Source: Catellatospora tritici
GTDB taxonomy: Bacteria; Actinomycetota; Actinomycetes; Mycobacteriales; Micromonosporaceae
Direction of reading: 5' to 3'
DNA: 64,000 nucleotides
Assembly: GCF_019083965.1 (NCBI RefSeq)
Contig: NZ_JAHRCY010000005.1
Coordinates: 1 to 64,000 of the forward strand
This document shows, one piece after another, positions 35,954 to 44,161 of this stretch. The notes below the pieces were generated by a model that saw only the letters and a list, made by a program, of their open reading frames with translations, was not told the DNA's origin and ran no database searches. Both the position numbers and the translations under genes were made by a program. Positions within the stretch are counted from its first letter, which is position 1. Every line of letters begins with the position of its first letter.

Positions 35954-36251
35954 CCGCTGCCGCCCATACGCCGATCCCGGCCCCCGGTCCACGGCACCGG
36001 CCTGAACCCAGGCCGGTCTCGCCGCCGGGGCCGACTCGCGTGCGCCTGTGTCTCCACCCGCTCGTCACCCGGCGCCGGTCGCGCCGGGACGGCACGGCCG
36101 ACCGGACCGTGCGTCGTCGCGTCGAGGTGGAACACGGGCGCTCCTGTGTCGTGATGGGACCGCTACTACAGAATAGAGAGGCATCGAGCAGCGGTGATAC
36201 CCCGGACGATCGTCGCAAGGACGACTGTGCGGCCACGGTAGCCCGAACGGA
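35954..36251. other. Gene-free interval
   Basis: No credible gene is seen on either strand; the ORFs here are Arg-rich shadows. The last 100 nt before the terminator are AT-richer (for example 'CTACAGAATAGAG' around 36164) but point to no clear promoter. Confidence 0.5.
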
Positions 36252-36281
36252 GGAAGGCCTCCCGAAACCGGGAGGCCTTCC
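36252..36281. terminator. Bidirectional terminator hairpin
   Basis: A perfect 12-bp stem (36252-36263 with 36270-36281) with a GAAACC loop. It lies between the convergent sigma-factor operon and the unknown 376-aa gene and could end both. Confidence 0.8.
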
Positions 36282-36313
36282 GTATCATTCGGCGCCCTCG
36301 CCGATGCCGAACC

Positions 36314-36355
36314 TGGTCAGCGGATCCGCGACAGTGGTCAGCGGATCCGCGACAG
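36314..36355. repeat. 21-bp perfect tandem duplication across a stop codon
   Basis: Two identical adjacent 21-bp units (36314-36334 and 36335-36355), each containing CGGATCCG. The inner unit carries the last codons and stop of the minus-strand gene at 36338; the outer one is an in-frame extra copy of that tail beyond the stop. Confidence 0.85.
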
Positions 36356-37468
36356 GTTGATGGCGGGCAGCGCGGGCGCCGCGTTCATCCGCAGAAGGTC
36401 GACCTGGACCCGCAGGGCCTGTCCCGGCTGCAGCCACGGCACCACCGGCTTGACCTTGGACAGGTCGCCCTTTTCCCACCGGTCGGAGACGGCGCGGCTC
36501 GCCTCCTCCAGGGCGACCTGGACCATGCCCGGGTCGAACTGGTGGTTCTGCCCGAGCGCCCCCGCCGGGGCAAGCACCGGCAGCAGCGCCATCGCCTGCT
36601 CGAACAGGTACGGCCGGAAGCGCCGCTCGTCCTCCCACGCCAGCTTGATCGGCTTCATCTGGTTGGCCGCCATGACGTTGACGTACGCCGGGTCGATGGC
36701 CTTGACGTACGTCGTCAGCTGCGACACGTTCCAGTTGCGGACCAGCTCGTAGCCGTACACCTGCTTGCTGGTGAGCAGCCCCAGGTAGAACTGCTCGCCG
36801 GCGGCGCCCGGGTTGTGGATCGTGGTGCCGAACTGCAGGATGGCGGCCTGCTCCGCGGCGACCGCCGCCCCGCCCGCCCCGAACGGTCCCGCCGGCGCTG
36901 CCGGTACGGCAGGCAGCGGCATGAGGTTCGCGGTCGGGTGCACCGCGAAAGGCGCGCCCGCGCCGTAGGCGGCGTAGATCGGCGCGTACGTGGCGATCCA
37001 GTTGTTGATCGTCGCCAGGGCCTGCGCGGGCAGGGCGTGCGCGCCCCCGACCAGCGCGGGGAAGTTGTTGGCGTTGCCGCCGGGCGCGAAGATGGTCGCC
37101 AGATCGCGCACGTACAGCTTGAACGTGTCGTACTCGGCGATGATCTTCTGGTTGCCGAGGTCGCCGACCGGGGTGGCCTTGGACAGCGCGGCGGCCGCCG
37201 CGACCTTCGGGTTCAGCGCGTTGTTCACCTCGAACAGCAGGTTGTCCAGGATGTCCTCGGGCCCGGCGGCGTTGTGTCGGATGGTGATGGTGTTCGTGGC
37301 GCTGTCGTAGTCCGGTCGCACCCCGCCCGCGGCGATCGTGCCGTCGACGACGATGTTGACCTGCGGCGCGGCTCCTGGCCAGACGGCTGCGAGCAGGTGT
37401 ACCTGCAGTGCGGCCGTGGTCGCGCTGGCGCCCACGTTGTACTGGTTGATGGCGGGCTGGTAGTTCAT
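36338..37468 (-). CDS. Uncharacterised 376-residue protein
   Basis: ATG 37468 has a GAGGAGA ribosome site. There is no signal peptide and no membrane helix. The N-terminal part has 'PDYDSATNTITIRHNAAGPEDILDNLLFEVNNALNPK', a beta pair followed by an acidic helix resembling the start of several toxin or peptidase-like domains, but no active-site motif is clear. The middle is Ala/Pro-rich (about 170-200). The C-terminal half is helical and charged ('MKPIKLAWEDERRFRPYLFEQAMALL'). It lies outside the injection-system operon but near it. The family is not recognised and cargo of the injection system is only a guess. Confidence 0.8.
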   Translation of the reverse strand: MNYQPAINQYNVGASATTAALQVHLLAAVWPGAAPQVNIVVDGTIAAGGVRPDYDSATNTITIRHNAAGPEDILDNLLFEVNNALNPKVAAAAALSKATPVGDLGNQKIIAEYDTFKLYVRDLATIFAPGGNANNFPALVGGAHALPAQALATINNWIATYAPIYAAYGAGAPFAVHPTANLMPLPAVPAAPAGPFGAGGAAVAAEQAAILQFGTTIHNPGAAGEQFYLGLLTSKQVYGYELVRNWNVSQLTTYVKAIDPAYVNVMAANQMKPIKLAWEDERRFRPYLFEQAMALLPVLAPAGALGQNHQFDPGMVQVALEEASRAVSDRWEKGDLSKVKPVVPWLQPGQALRVQVDLLRMNAAPALPAINLSRIR

Positions 37469-37580
37469 GCGGCTCTCCTCTGGTTTGGTGCCCTGTGCCA
37501 GACAGAGCCCCCGGAGCCGGGTGCTGATACGTCGTGCACCGGACGTATCAGCCGGGCGCGCTGCTGCTACGTTGCCCGGC

Positions 37581-38762
37581 GTGCCACTCGAAGATGCCGA
37601 AGTACAGCTCGCGGCCCACCACGTCCGTTGGCAGGTCGCCCTCGGCAGTCAGACCTGTACCCGGATCGTCACCGGCGTGACGGAATTCCTGCACGGCAAA
37701 GCCGAACCCGCCGAACTGCGCGCGCTGGCGTGGCGCCTGGTCGGTCCGGCCTTTGCCGCGCATCTGGCGGAGCAGGACAGGTGGCCTGAACGGACCGACG
37801 CGGACCGGCTCACGGACGCCTTCCGCACCCTCGACATGTCCGGGATCGTGGCCCGGGAGGACTTCGCCTGCTGCCAGAACTGCGGCACGACCGAGATCGC
37901 GGACGAGCGGGGCAAGGACCAGGCAGCCCGGGGCTACGTGTTCTACCACGCCCAGGATGCCGAGCGCATGGCCGACGGCGGCAGCCTGTGGCTGGCGTTC
38001 GGTGGGTTCGCCGAACTGCCGGACGAGCAGATCGGCGTGGAGATCGCCGCGGCGCTGCGAGCCGAAGGGCTCCAGGTCGACTGGGACGGCTCGGCCGGCC
38101 GTCGCATCCACGTCCGGCTGGACTGGAAACGCCGCAGGTTCGGGCGGTTGGCCGCCCATGTCGCGTACGACCCGGCGGAGCCCGAGGTGACGGCCACGAT
38201 CGACCTGGGCCGCCGCGTCCGCAGTCTCGACCCGATGCCGGTCACCGCCCTCGCCGCCATCGAACTGCCCTGGCTGCCGACCGGCGCCACGCTGGAGGTC
38301 GAGGCGTACGGCAGTACGCAGCGGATCACGCGCGACGGGCACCGCCTGCTCGCCGGCGACCGGGCCACGGGCCGGTTCGATGGGTTGCGGCTGCTGCGCG
38401 GGGACGACGTCCCGGGCGTGCCGAACGAATCCGGCATCCTCGACGTGACCTACGAAGCCCTACCCAGCGGTCCCATCGTCGGTCAGGGACAGCCGATGAC
38501 CTCGGCCGAGGTCATCGACGTGCTGCGGCGCCTGCCGACTCGGACCGGGTCCTGGCTGTCGGCGTCGAGTCCGAGCGGTGCCGTCGTTCAGCTGAGCTGC
38601 GACGACGGGCGCCTGTGGCTGGAGACCCCTCACCCGGAGGACGCCACGGCGACCGGTAAGCATGCGACGCTGGTCGAGGCCGAACGGATGCTCACAATCC
38701 TGGCGGCGGAGGACCGTTCCGCGGTCGCCGAGCTGGACGGCGTCACGCGCCAGCCATGGTGA
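37581..38762 (+). CDS. Protein with CCQNCGT motif (DUF6891-like), unknown role
   Basis: 393 residues from GTG 37581; the longer upstream frame has shadow-like sequence. The central 'MSGIVAREDFACCQNCGTTEI' followed by 'GYVFYHAQDAERMADGGSLWLAFGGF' is the signature I associate with DUF6891, with three cysteines that may bind metal. A C-terminal region of about 130 residues ('TSAEVIDVLRRLPTRTGSWLSASSPSGAVVQLS') resembles immunity-type or regulatory beta domains. It is cytoplasmic. The function is unknown. Confidence 0.75.
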   Translation: MPLEDAEVQLAAHHVRWQVALGSQTCTRIVTGVTEFLHGKAEPAELRALAWRLVGPAFAAHLAEQDRWPERTDADRLTDAFRTLDMSGIVAREDFACCQNCGTTEIADERGKDQAARGYVFYHAQDAERMADGGSLWLAFGGFAELPDEQIGVEIAAALRAEGLQVDWDGSAGRRIHVRLDWKRRRFGRLAAHVAYDPAEPEVTATIDLGRRVRSLDPMPVTALAAIELPWLPTGATLEVEAYGSTQRITRDGHRLLAGDRATGRFDGLRLLRGDDVPGVPNESGILDVTYEALPSGPIVGQGQPMTSAEVIDVLRRLPTRTGSWLSASSPSGAVVQLSCDDGRLWLETPHPEDATATGKHATLVEAERMLTILAAEDRSAVAELDGVTRQPW

Positions 38763-38841
38763 CCGGAACACCGGCGGTGTGAACGGGATGTGAGCGTTCG
38801 CGCTCATGCCGGGCTAACGCCGACTGCGGTGAGCTGTGCTC

Positions 38842-39540
38842 ATGACCGAACTGCTGACCAGCCCGCCCGCGCCTGCCGTCGCCCAGTCACCGATGATCCT
38901 GCTGTCCGACCCGCGTATCGCGGCTGTTCCCCTGGGTGACAACGGCGAGTGCCTGGTCGACCTGCGTGAGGTGCCGGGACTGCTGGTGGATGGACGGCTG
39001 GCCGACGCGGCCGGGGCCTATGCCCACCTGCGCGAAGGCACCGTCGAGCGGCTGCTGCGGGCGCAGCGGACCCTGCCCGGCGGGCTGCGGTTGCTCGTCA
39101 TCGAGGCGTACCGGCCGCTGCGGCTGCAGACCGCCTACTTCGAGCAGTACCGCGAGCAGCTGCGCGAGGTCCGCCCCGACTGGGACGACGCCCGCCTGCA
39201 CGTCGAAGCCAGCAAGTACGTCTCGCCGCCGCAGGTCGCCCCGCACAGCACCGGCGGCACCGTCGACCTGACCCTGTGCACCGAGGACGGCGTCGAGCTC
39301 GACCTCGGCACCGAGGTCAACGCGACCCCGCTGGCCAGCCAGGACGCCTGCTTCACCGCGTCGCCTCGGGTGTCGGCGCAGGCCCGCCGCAACCGGGAGA
39401 TCCTGTCCACCGCGCTGCGCGGAGCGGGACTGGTCAACTACCCCACCGAGTGGTGGCACTGGTCCTACGGCGACCGCTACTGGGCGCTCACCACCCGTGC
39501 CGAGCGCACCTGCTACGGACCGGTCGACCTGCCCCGGTAG
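38842..39540 (+). CDS. D-Ala-D-Ala dipeptidase (VanX-like, M15)
   Basis: 232 residues from ATG 38842 (GTG 38836 is an alternative). It shows the M15D motifs: 'EAYRP' (Arg91), 'PHSTGGTVD' (zinc ligands His135 and Asp142), and 'PTEWWHWSYG' (catalytic Glu203 and zinc ligand His206). Such enzymes cut D-Ala-D-Ala, either for vancomycin resistance (vanHAX) or for wall recycling. No vanH, vanA or vanRS gene lies beside it and there is no signal peptide, so turnover of dipeptides in the cytoplasm is more likely than glycopeptide resistance. Confidence 0.9.
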   Translation: MTELLTSPPAPAVAQSPMILLSDPRIAAVPLGDNGECLVDLREVPGLLVDGRLADAAGAYAHLREGTVERLLRAQRTLPGGLRLLVIEAYRPLRLQTAYFEQYREQLREVRPDWDDARLHVEASKYVSPPQVAPHSTGGTVDLTLCTEDGVELDLGTEVNATPLASQDACFTASPRVSAQARRNREILSTALRGAGLVNYPTEWWHWSYGDRYWALTTRAERTCYGPVDLPR

Positions 39541-39579
39541 CGGCGGCGTCGCCCCACGCGGTGGTGTCTACGCCGCCGC
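39540..39579 (+). terminator. Possible terminator hairpin
   Basis: A 10-bp inverted repeat (39540-39549 with 39570-39579) with a 20-nt loop directly at the dipeptidase stop. The loop is long for a terminator. Confidence 0.4.
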
Positions 39580-39598
39580 AAACGGGTATCAGTAGAGG

Positions 39599-40264
39599 AT
39601 GACCACGTTCGTACTGATTCACGGGGCCGGAGACGTCGGCTGGTACTGGCACCTGGTGGAGGCCGAGTTGCGCGCCCGGGGCCACGACACCGTGGCACCG
39701 GACCTGCCCTGCGAGGACGACAGCGCCGGTCTGCCGGAGTACGCCGACACGGTCGCGGCGGCGGTCGGCGACCGCAGAGACCTGGTCGTGGTGGGGCAGT
39801 CGCTGGGCGGATTCACCGCCCCGCTGGTCTGCACCCGCCTGCCGGTACGCCAGCTCGTCCTGGTGGCACCGATGATCCCCGCACCCGCGGAGGCACCCGC
39901 CGAATACTGGACCGCCACCGAGTACGCCCGCCAGGCGCACGAGCAGTACGACGACCCGATCGACCTCTTCTACCACGACGTGCCGGCGCAACTGGCCGCC
40001 GAGGCGTTGCGCCGCGGCCGGACCCAGTCCGAGGCACGACTCGGTGAACCGACGCCGATGACGGTCTGGCCCGACGTGCCGACCCGGGTGCTGATCGGCC
40101 ACCGGGACCGGATGTTCCCGCCCGCCTACCTGCGCCGCGTCGCCCAGGACCGTCTGGGCAGGACACCGGACGAGATCGACACCGCGCACACCCCGGCCCT
40201 CAGCCGCCCCACCGAACTCGCCACCCGCCTCGACGAGTACGCCCGCCACGCGCACACCCACTGA
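39599..40264 (+). CDS. Alpha/beta hydrolase
   Basis: 221 residues from ATG 39599. 'FVLIHGAGDVGWYWH' is the oxyanion loop, 'VVGQSLGG' the nucleophile elbow (Ser68), 'LIGHRDRMFP' holds the likely acid, and 'DTAHTPALSRP' the His. The short cap suggests the methylesterase/salicylate-binding-like branch. The substrate is unknown. No partner gene is evident. Confidence 0.88.
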   Translation: MTTFVLIHGAGDVGWYWHLVEAELRARGHDTVAPDLPCEDDSAGLPEYADTVAAAVGDRRDLVVVGQSLGGFTAPLVCTRLPVRQLVLVAPMIPAPAEAPAEYWTATEYARQAHEQYDDPIDLFYHDVPAQLAAEALRRGRTQSEARLGEPTPMTVWPDVPTRVLIGHRDRMFPPAYLRRVAQDRLGRTPDEIDTAHTPALSRPTELATRLDEYARHAHTH

Positions 40265-40386
40265 TCCGGTCGACCCGGCCGTCGGATGTCCGAATGCCGT
40301 CGCGTCGTTGCCCCCGCGTGGGCGCGGTGACACAGTGCGGTGGCCCCGCGTATGAGCGGGGATCGCGGTAGGACGGTGGAGGAACA

Positions 40387-40989
40387 GTGAGTTTTGTCAG
40401 GGATGAGGGCGGCGGCGGGTCCACCGACTTCACGGCCGCGCTGCGGGCCGGGGGCTACGGGTTGCCCGATCCTTCGACCGCCGGGCATGGCCACAGCCAC
40501 GGCACGAACGGGGTGTCGTCGTCGGTGCGCACGGCCGTGCACAACGGGCACGAGATCCGCATCGAGACGACGTACGCGATCACGATCGACGGCAAACCGC
40601 TGGAGGGCGGCCTGGAGGTGTTGGACAACGGCGCCGTGCACTACCACGGCCTGCCGCAGTACGCGCTGCCGTCGGCGATCGACCTGTGCAAGCGGGTCCT
40701 GGACTACTTCGGCACCCAGCCCCCGGCCATAGACGAGCTGGGCTGCCTGGTCGGCGAGCACAGCGACTGCTGCGCCTGCCCTCCGGGCGAGACCCACGCC
40801 GACGGACACGAGCACGCCGACGGACACGAGCACGCTGACGGACACGAGCACGCCGAGGGCCACGACCACGCCGACGGACACGACCACGCCGAGGGCCACG
40901 AGCACGCCGCACCGCAGCCCCAGGTGGAGCAGCACGACCACGAGCACGAGCACGAGCACGGCCACGAGCATGGGGAGGACCACCGGTGA
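40387..40989 (+). CDS. Histidine-rich metal-binding protein coupled to tyrosinase
   Basis: 200 residues from GTG 40387 with GGAGGA just upstream. The first 60 residues include 'GHGHSHG'; residues about 60-135 form a folded domain ('HNGHEIRIETTYAITIDGKPLEGGLEVLDNGAVHYHGLPQYALPS', then 'CLVGEHSDCCACPPG'). The tail (about 136-200) is a run of 'HADGHEHADGHEHAEGHDH' type repeats with more than 20 His. It overlaps the tyrosinase start by 4 nt. By position it takes the place of MelC1-type copper chaperones, so it most likely delivers copper to the tyrosinase, though it is not homologous to MelC1. No signal peptide. Confidence 0.88.
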   Translation: MSFVRDEGGGGSTDFTAALRAGGYGLPDPSTAGHGHSHGTNGVSSSVRTAVHNGHEIRIETTYAITIDGKPLEGGLEVLDNGAVHYHGLPQYALPSAIDLCKRVLDYFGTQPPAIDELGCLVGEHSDCCACPPGETHADGHEHADGHEHADGHEHAEGHDHADGHDHAEGHEHAAPQPQVEQHDHEHEHEHGHEHGEDHR

Positions 40990-41978
40990 CCGCCGTACGC
41001 GCCAACATCCAGACCTCCGACAGCGCCCGGCAGAAGTTCCTGGCCGGGGTCGTCGCGCTCAACGCCGAGCAGTCCGGCTACACCACCTCTCAGCTCAACC
41101 AGCTGCTCGCGCCGTCCATCCCGGGCTTCCGCCTGTACGGCGTGGACCAGCAGCTGACCACCTGGGACCTGTTCGTGCTGTGGCACTTCGTGTCCATGCA
41201 GATGCCCAGCAACCCGTCGCGGCCCATGCGCAACCTGGCCCACGGCGGCCCGATCTTCCTGCCCTGGCACCGGATGTTCCTGCTGCGCCTGGAGCAGCAG
41301 CTCCAGCGGGTCACCGGCGACGCCGAGGCCGGGCTGCCGTACTGGGACTGGACCGCCGACGGCGGCCTGCCAGCCGAGCAGCAGCACGCCAGCTCGCTGT
41401 GGGGCGAGGCGGGCCTGGGCGAGTCGCGCGGTGACGTGGTCAGCGGCGCGCTGAGCCCGTTCCGGGTGCGGCTGGTCGGCCACGGCACGCAGTTGTGGTC
41501 GATCGCGCCCCGGCCGCTGCAGCGCGCGGCGGGCACCGACGCCGGGGTGCCGGGCCTGCCCACCCCCGACGACGCCAAGTGGGCGCTGGAGGAGAACCTC
41601 GCCTACGACAGCCTGCCCTGGGACGTCAGTTCCGACGGGTTCCGCAACCGGGTGGAGGGGTGGATCGACCCGCGCCGTCCGCAGCAGGCGGGCAGTCCGC
41701 AGATGCACAACCGGGTGCACGTGTGGGTCGGCGGGGACATGGGGCCGGGCAGCTCGCCCAACGACCCGCTGTTCTACCTCAACCACTGCAACATCGACCG
41801 GCTGTGGGAGGCGTGGCTGGCCCGGGGCGGCCGCGTGTACCTGCCGGGCGCGAGCGACGAACAGGTGCCGTCGGGTCAGGGGCTCAACGACACCATGGTG
41901 ACGCTGCTGGGGGAGCCGCTGCGCCCGGCCGACGTGCTGGACGCGTCGGCCTGGTACAGCTACGACACCACGGCCTAG
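40986..41978 (+). CDS. Tyrosinase (type 3 copper oxidase)
   Basis: 330 residues from GTG 40986 (GTGA overlap). The CuA ligands are His67 ('LWHFVSM'), His86 ('LAHGGP') and His95 ('PWHRMFL'), followed by 'LPYWDW'. The CuB ligands are His241 and His245 ('MHNRVHVWVGG') and His267 ('FYLNHCNIDRLW'). The enzyme oxidises phenols to quinones (melanin-type or natural-product chemistry). It is larger than Streptomyces MelC2 and its 'GPGSSPNDPLFYLNHCNID' matches the common-central-domain tyrosinases. No signal is seen; the His-rich partner would load copper in the cytoplasm. A very strong terminator follows. Confidence 0.95.
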   Translation: MTAVRANIQTSDSARQKFLAGVVALNAEQSGYTTSQLNQLLAPSIPGFRLYGVDQQLTTWDLFVLWHFVSMQMPSNPSRPMRNLAHGGPIFLPWHRMFLLRLEQQLQRVTGDAEAGLPYWDWTADGGLPAEQQHASSLWGEAGLGESRGDVVSGALSPFRVRLVGHGTQLWSIAPRPLQRAAGTDAGVPGLPTPDDAKWALEENLAYDSLPWDVSSDGFRNRVEGWIDPRRPQQAGSPQMHNRVHVWVGGDMGPGSSPNDPLFYLNHCNIDRLWEAWLARGGRVYLPGASDEQVPSGQGLNDTMVTLLGEPLRPADVLDASAWYSYDTTA

Positions 41979-41989
41979 CGTTCCGCCTC

Positions 41990-42036
41990 CGAGCGGGCCG
42001 TACCGGAAGCACTGTGCTTCCGGTACGGCCCGCTCG
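41990..42036. terminator. Very strong terminator hairpin
   Basis: A perfect 22-bp stem (41990-42011 with 42015-42036) around a 3-nt loop, 12 nt past the tyrosinase stop. It reads as a hairpin on both strands. Confidence 0.9.
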
Positions 42037-42101
42037 CGCGTTCTCTACGGGAGCGTCTCGTCGAGGGGACAGGGTGCGCCGATATAGCATTCACCGTCAT
42101 A

Positions 42102-42235
42102 CCATTGCAACGCTCAGTGCGATTTTCGTTGCATTAAGATCAAGGTAGTTGCAACGAAAATATCAAATCTAGCTGGAGAAACACGGCATTTCAGCAACGA
42201 ACGTGTTGCTAGATTATTGAAGGCAACGTAGCGTT
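42102..42235. promoter_or_regulatory. AT-rich promoter region with repeated GTTGC/GCAAC motifs
   Basis: The region is much lower in GC than its surroundings. GTTGC or its complement GCAAC occurs six times. Two copies form the arms of a 12-bp inverted repeat (42122-42133 with 42150-42161, 16-nt spacer), and two form a shorter one (42193-42198 with 42205-42210). A possible start region precedes the hydrolase ATG at 42271. This looks like a multi-site operator for an unknown regulator of the hydrolase gene. Confidence 0.5.
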
Positions 42236-42270
42236 TCCGTTATCAGAAACAACGAGAGCGGGAGTGCGCG

Positions 42271-43080
42271 ATGCGGAACATGTGGACCGGCATGGTCGAG
42301 ATCGACGACACGGCCCTGGCCGTCACCGACCCCGGAGGTGACGGCCTGCCCGTGGTGTACCTGAACGGCCAGTTCGCCACCCAGGGTTACTGGCGGCGAG
42401 TCATCGCCGAACTGGGGCCGGGATGGCGGCACATCACCTACGACGAGCGGGCGCGCGGCAGGAGGTCGAAGACCTCGGCGGACTACTCCTTCGAGGCCGC
42501 CGTCCGGGATGTCGACGCAGTGCTCGCGGCCAGGGGAGTGGACCGGGCACTGGTGGTGGGCTGGTCGTACGGGGCGGTCGTGGCGGCGCACTGGGCCGAC
42601 CGGAACCCGGAGCGGACCGTGGGCGCGGTCATGGTGGACGGCGCGTTCCCCCACGACTGGCTCGACGAGGCCATGGAGCAGCGGATCCGCATGCTGTTCA
42701 AGCGGATCGGCTGGTTCTCGCCGCTGCTGCGCCCGACCGGCCTGGTCCCGCGGATGACCGCCGCGCAGCAGGCTGAGAGCAACATCGAGCTCGGCAAGCT
42801 CTCCCGCGAGAGCGCGCTGGGCCCGGTGCTGGACGCCATCGCCGTCCCGGCGCGATATGTAATCGCCTCGGGCACCTCCTTCGGCAGCCGCAGTGACGAG
42901 CAGGAGCGGATCCGCGCGAGCCTCGACCGGGTGACCGTTCGCAACCCGAACATCGCGATCAGTGCGAAGGTCGCCAGTAATCACGGCGCGATCCTGCGCA
43001 AGGACGCCTCGGCCATCGCCGCGGCGGTGCGCGAGGTCGGCGCTCTGGACGGGAAGGGCGTGGCTCGGCCGCAGAACTGA
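42271..43080 (+). CDS. Alpha/beta hydrolase
   Basis: 269 residues from ATG 42271 (GAGAGCGGGAG upstream). 'VVYLNGQFATQGYWRRVI' is the oxyanion region (LNG instead of HG), 'VVGWSYGAVVAAHWADRNPERTVGAVMVDG' holds the nucleophile Ser99, and 'SNHGAILRKD' the catalytic His. It belongs to the common epoxide hydrolase/haloperoxidase-like group. The substrate is unknown. It is controlled by the unusual AT-rich region upstream. Confidence 0.88.
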   Translation: MRNMWTGMVEIDDTALAVTDPGGDGLPVVYLNGQFATQGYWRRVIAELGPGWRHITYDERARGRRSKTSADYSFEAAVRDVDAVLAARGVDRALVVGWSYGAVVAAHWADRNPERTVGAVMVDGAFPHDWLDEAMEQRIRMLFKRIGWFSPLLRPTGLVPRMTAAQQAESNIELGKLSRESALGPVLDAIAVPARYVIASGTSFGSRSDEQERIRASLDRVTVRNPNIAISAKVASNHGAILRKDASAIAAAVREVGALDGKGVARPQN

Positions 43081-43100
43081 CGGTCGACAGCTCGTGTGGA

Positions 43101-43134
43101 CGTGGGGCGGACGCCTGTCGGTGTCCGCCCCACG
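43101..43134 (+). terminator. Terminator hairpin after the hydrolase gene
   Basis: A perfect 12-bp stem (43101-43112 with 43123-43134) with a 10-nt loop, 20 nt past the stop. Confidence 0.75.
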
Positions 43135-43163
43135 CGTGTCGGAGCGCGACGGACGTCACGGTC

Positions 43164-43190
43164 GACGATACCCCCCGGGGGTACTATCGT
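43164..43190 (+). promoter_or_regulatory. CsoR-type copper operator candidate
   Basis: The core TACCCCCCGGGGGTA (43169-43183) is a palindrome around one central base, and it is flanked by CGA/TCG so that the symmetry reaches outward. G-tract/C-tract palindromes of this form are known targets of the copper sensor CsoR. It lies about 90 nt upstream of a copper-ATPase remnant. Confidence 0.6.
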
Positions 43191-43273
43191 CGGGTCGACG
43201 GCGCGGTGGCGCGCCGGACGGGACTTTTCGGGGTACCGTCACAAATGATGATCATGGTCAGTGAGGTGCGACG

Positions 43274-43553
43274 ATGACACACCAGCACGCGGCCCACGGT
43301 CCGGCCTCCGTTGATCACGGCCATCACGCCGGGCACGACGATCAAGCAGAACCTGTTCTGGGCCGCGATCTACAACCTGCTCGCCATCCCGGTGGCGGCG
43401 GGAGTGCTCTACCCGAGCCTGGGCCTGCTGCCGCAACCGCAGTGGGCGGCCCTGCTCATGAGCGCGTCAACCATCATCGTCATCTTCAACGCGCTGCTGC
43501 TGCGCCGCCACAACCCGCCCGCCCGGCCCGCCGCCGCACCGGCCGCAGGCTGA
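43274..43553 (+). pseudogene. Remnant of a CopB-type copper-exporting P-type ATPase
   Basis: Two pieces are fused out of frame. ATG 43274 opens 'MTHQHAAHGPASVDHGHHAG', the His-rich N-terminus typical of CopB-type ATPases. From about 43340, one frame over, the sequence reads 'TIKQNLFWAAIYNLLAIPV' and 'WAALLMSASTIIVIFNALLLRR', which is the last two transmembrane helices and tail of the same family. The entire core (TM helices, CPx, DKTGT phosphorylation and ATP sites, about 600 residues) is missing. An internal deletion is the simplest reading. The tail alone could be expressed from ATG 43311 as an 80-residue membrane peptide. Confidence 0.7.
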
Positions 43554-43590
43554 CGGCCGAGCGCGGCGGCGCCTCCGATAGGGTCGGCGC

Positions 43591-44073
43591 GTGCGACTGC
43601 AGCAGCTCGGGGCCGAGCACCTGGCCGCCGTCCTCGAGTTCGAGACGGTCAACCGCGCGCACTTCGCGGCCACGATCGCCGACCGGGGCGACGAGTTCTT
43701 CGCCGACTATCCCGCCCGCCACCAGGCGCTGCTGCGCATGCAGGTGGCGGGCACCGACCTGTTCCACGTGCTGATGACCGACGAGGGCGCGGTCGCGGGT
43801 CGGGTCAACCTGGTCGACATCAGCGACGGGGAGGCGGAGCTCGGCTACCGCGTCGGCCGCGACTTCGCCGGTCGAGGCCTGGCCACCCGGTCCGTCGGCC
43901 AGGTGTGCGAGCTCGCGGAAACCGTGTACGGCCTCAGCCGCCTGCGGGCCGAGACCGCGTTGACCAATCACGCCTCTCGCAAGGTGCTGCTGCACAACGG
44001 GTTCGGCCTCGTCGCCGCCACCGGCACCAGCCTTTTGTTCCGTCTTGAGCTGCGGCGGCGCACTCGGCCCTGA
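43591..44073 (+). CDS. GNAT family N-acetyltransferase
   Basis: 160 residues from GTG 43591. 'GEAELGYRVGRDFAGRGLATRSVGQVCELAE' contains the acetyl-CoA pyrophosphate loop (GRGLAT), and 'LSRLRAETALTNHASRKVLLHNGFGLV' the C-terminal part of the fold with the usual N..S...L...GF. It resembles RimJ/RimL-type enzymes that acetylate N-terminal amines. The target is unknown. Confidence 0.9.
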   Translation: MRLQQLGAEHLAAVLEFETVNRAHFAATIADRGDEFFADYPARHQALLRMQVAGTDLFHVLMTDEGAVAGRVNLVDISDGEAELGYRVGRDFAGRGLATRSVGQVCELAETVYGLSRLRAETALTNHASRKVLLHNGFGLVAATGTSLLFRLELRRRTRP

Positions 44074-44161
44074 CCGTGCTGGGCGGGGTCCGCGACGGTT
44101 GAACATAGAGATCAATGAGCGTATGGTGCACTCTCTGTCTCAATCGGGGAGGTTTTCCACG

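Noticed and set aside
38842-39540. Vancomycin resistance locus (vanHAX)
   Set aside because: Only a VanX-like gene is seen; no vanH, vanA or vanRS gene within 10 kb.
40790-40970. CRISPR-like or microsatellite repeat
   Set aside because: The 18-nt periodicity encodes a GHEHAD-type His-rich tail in frame; it is coding.
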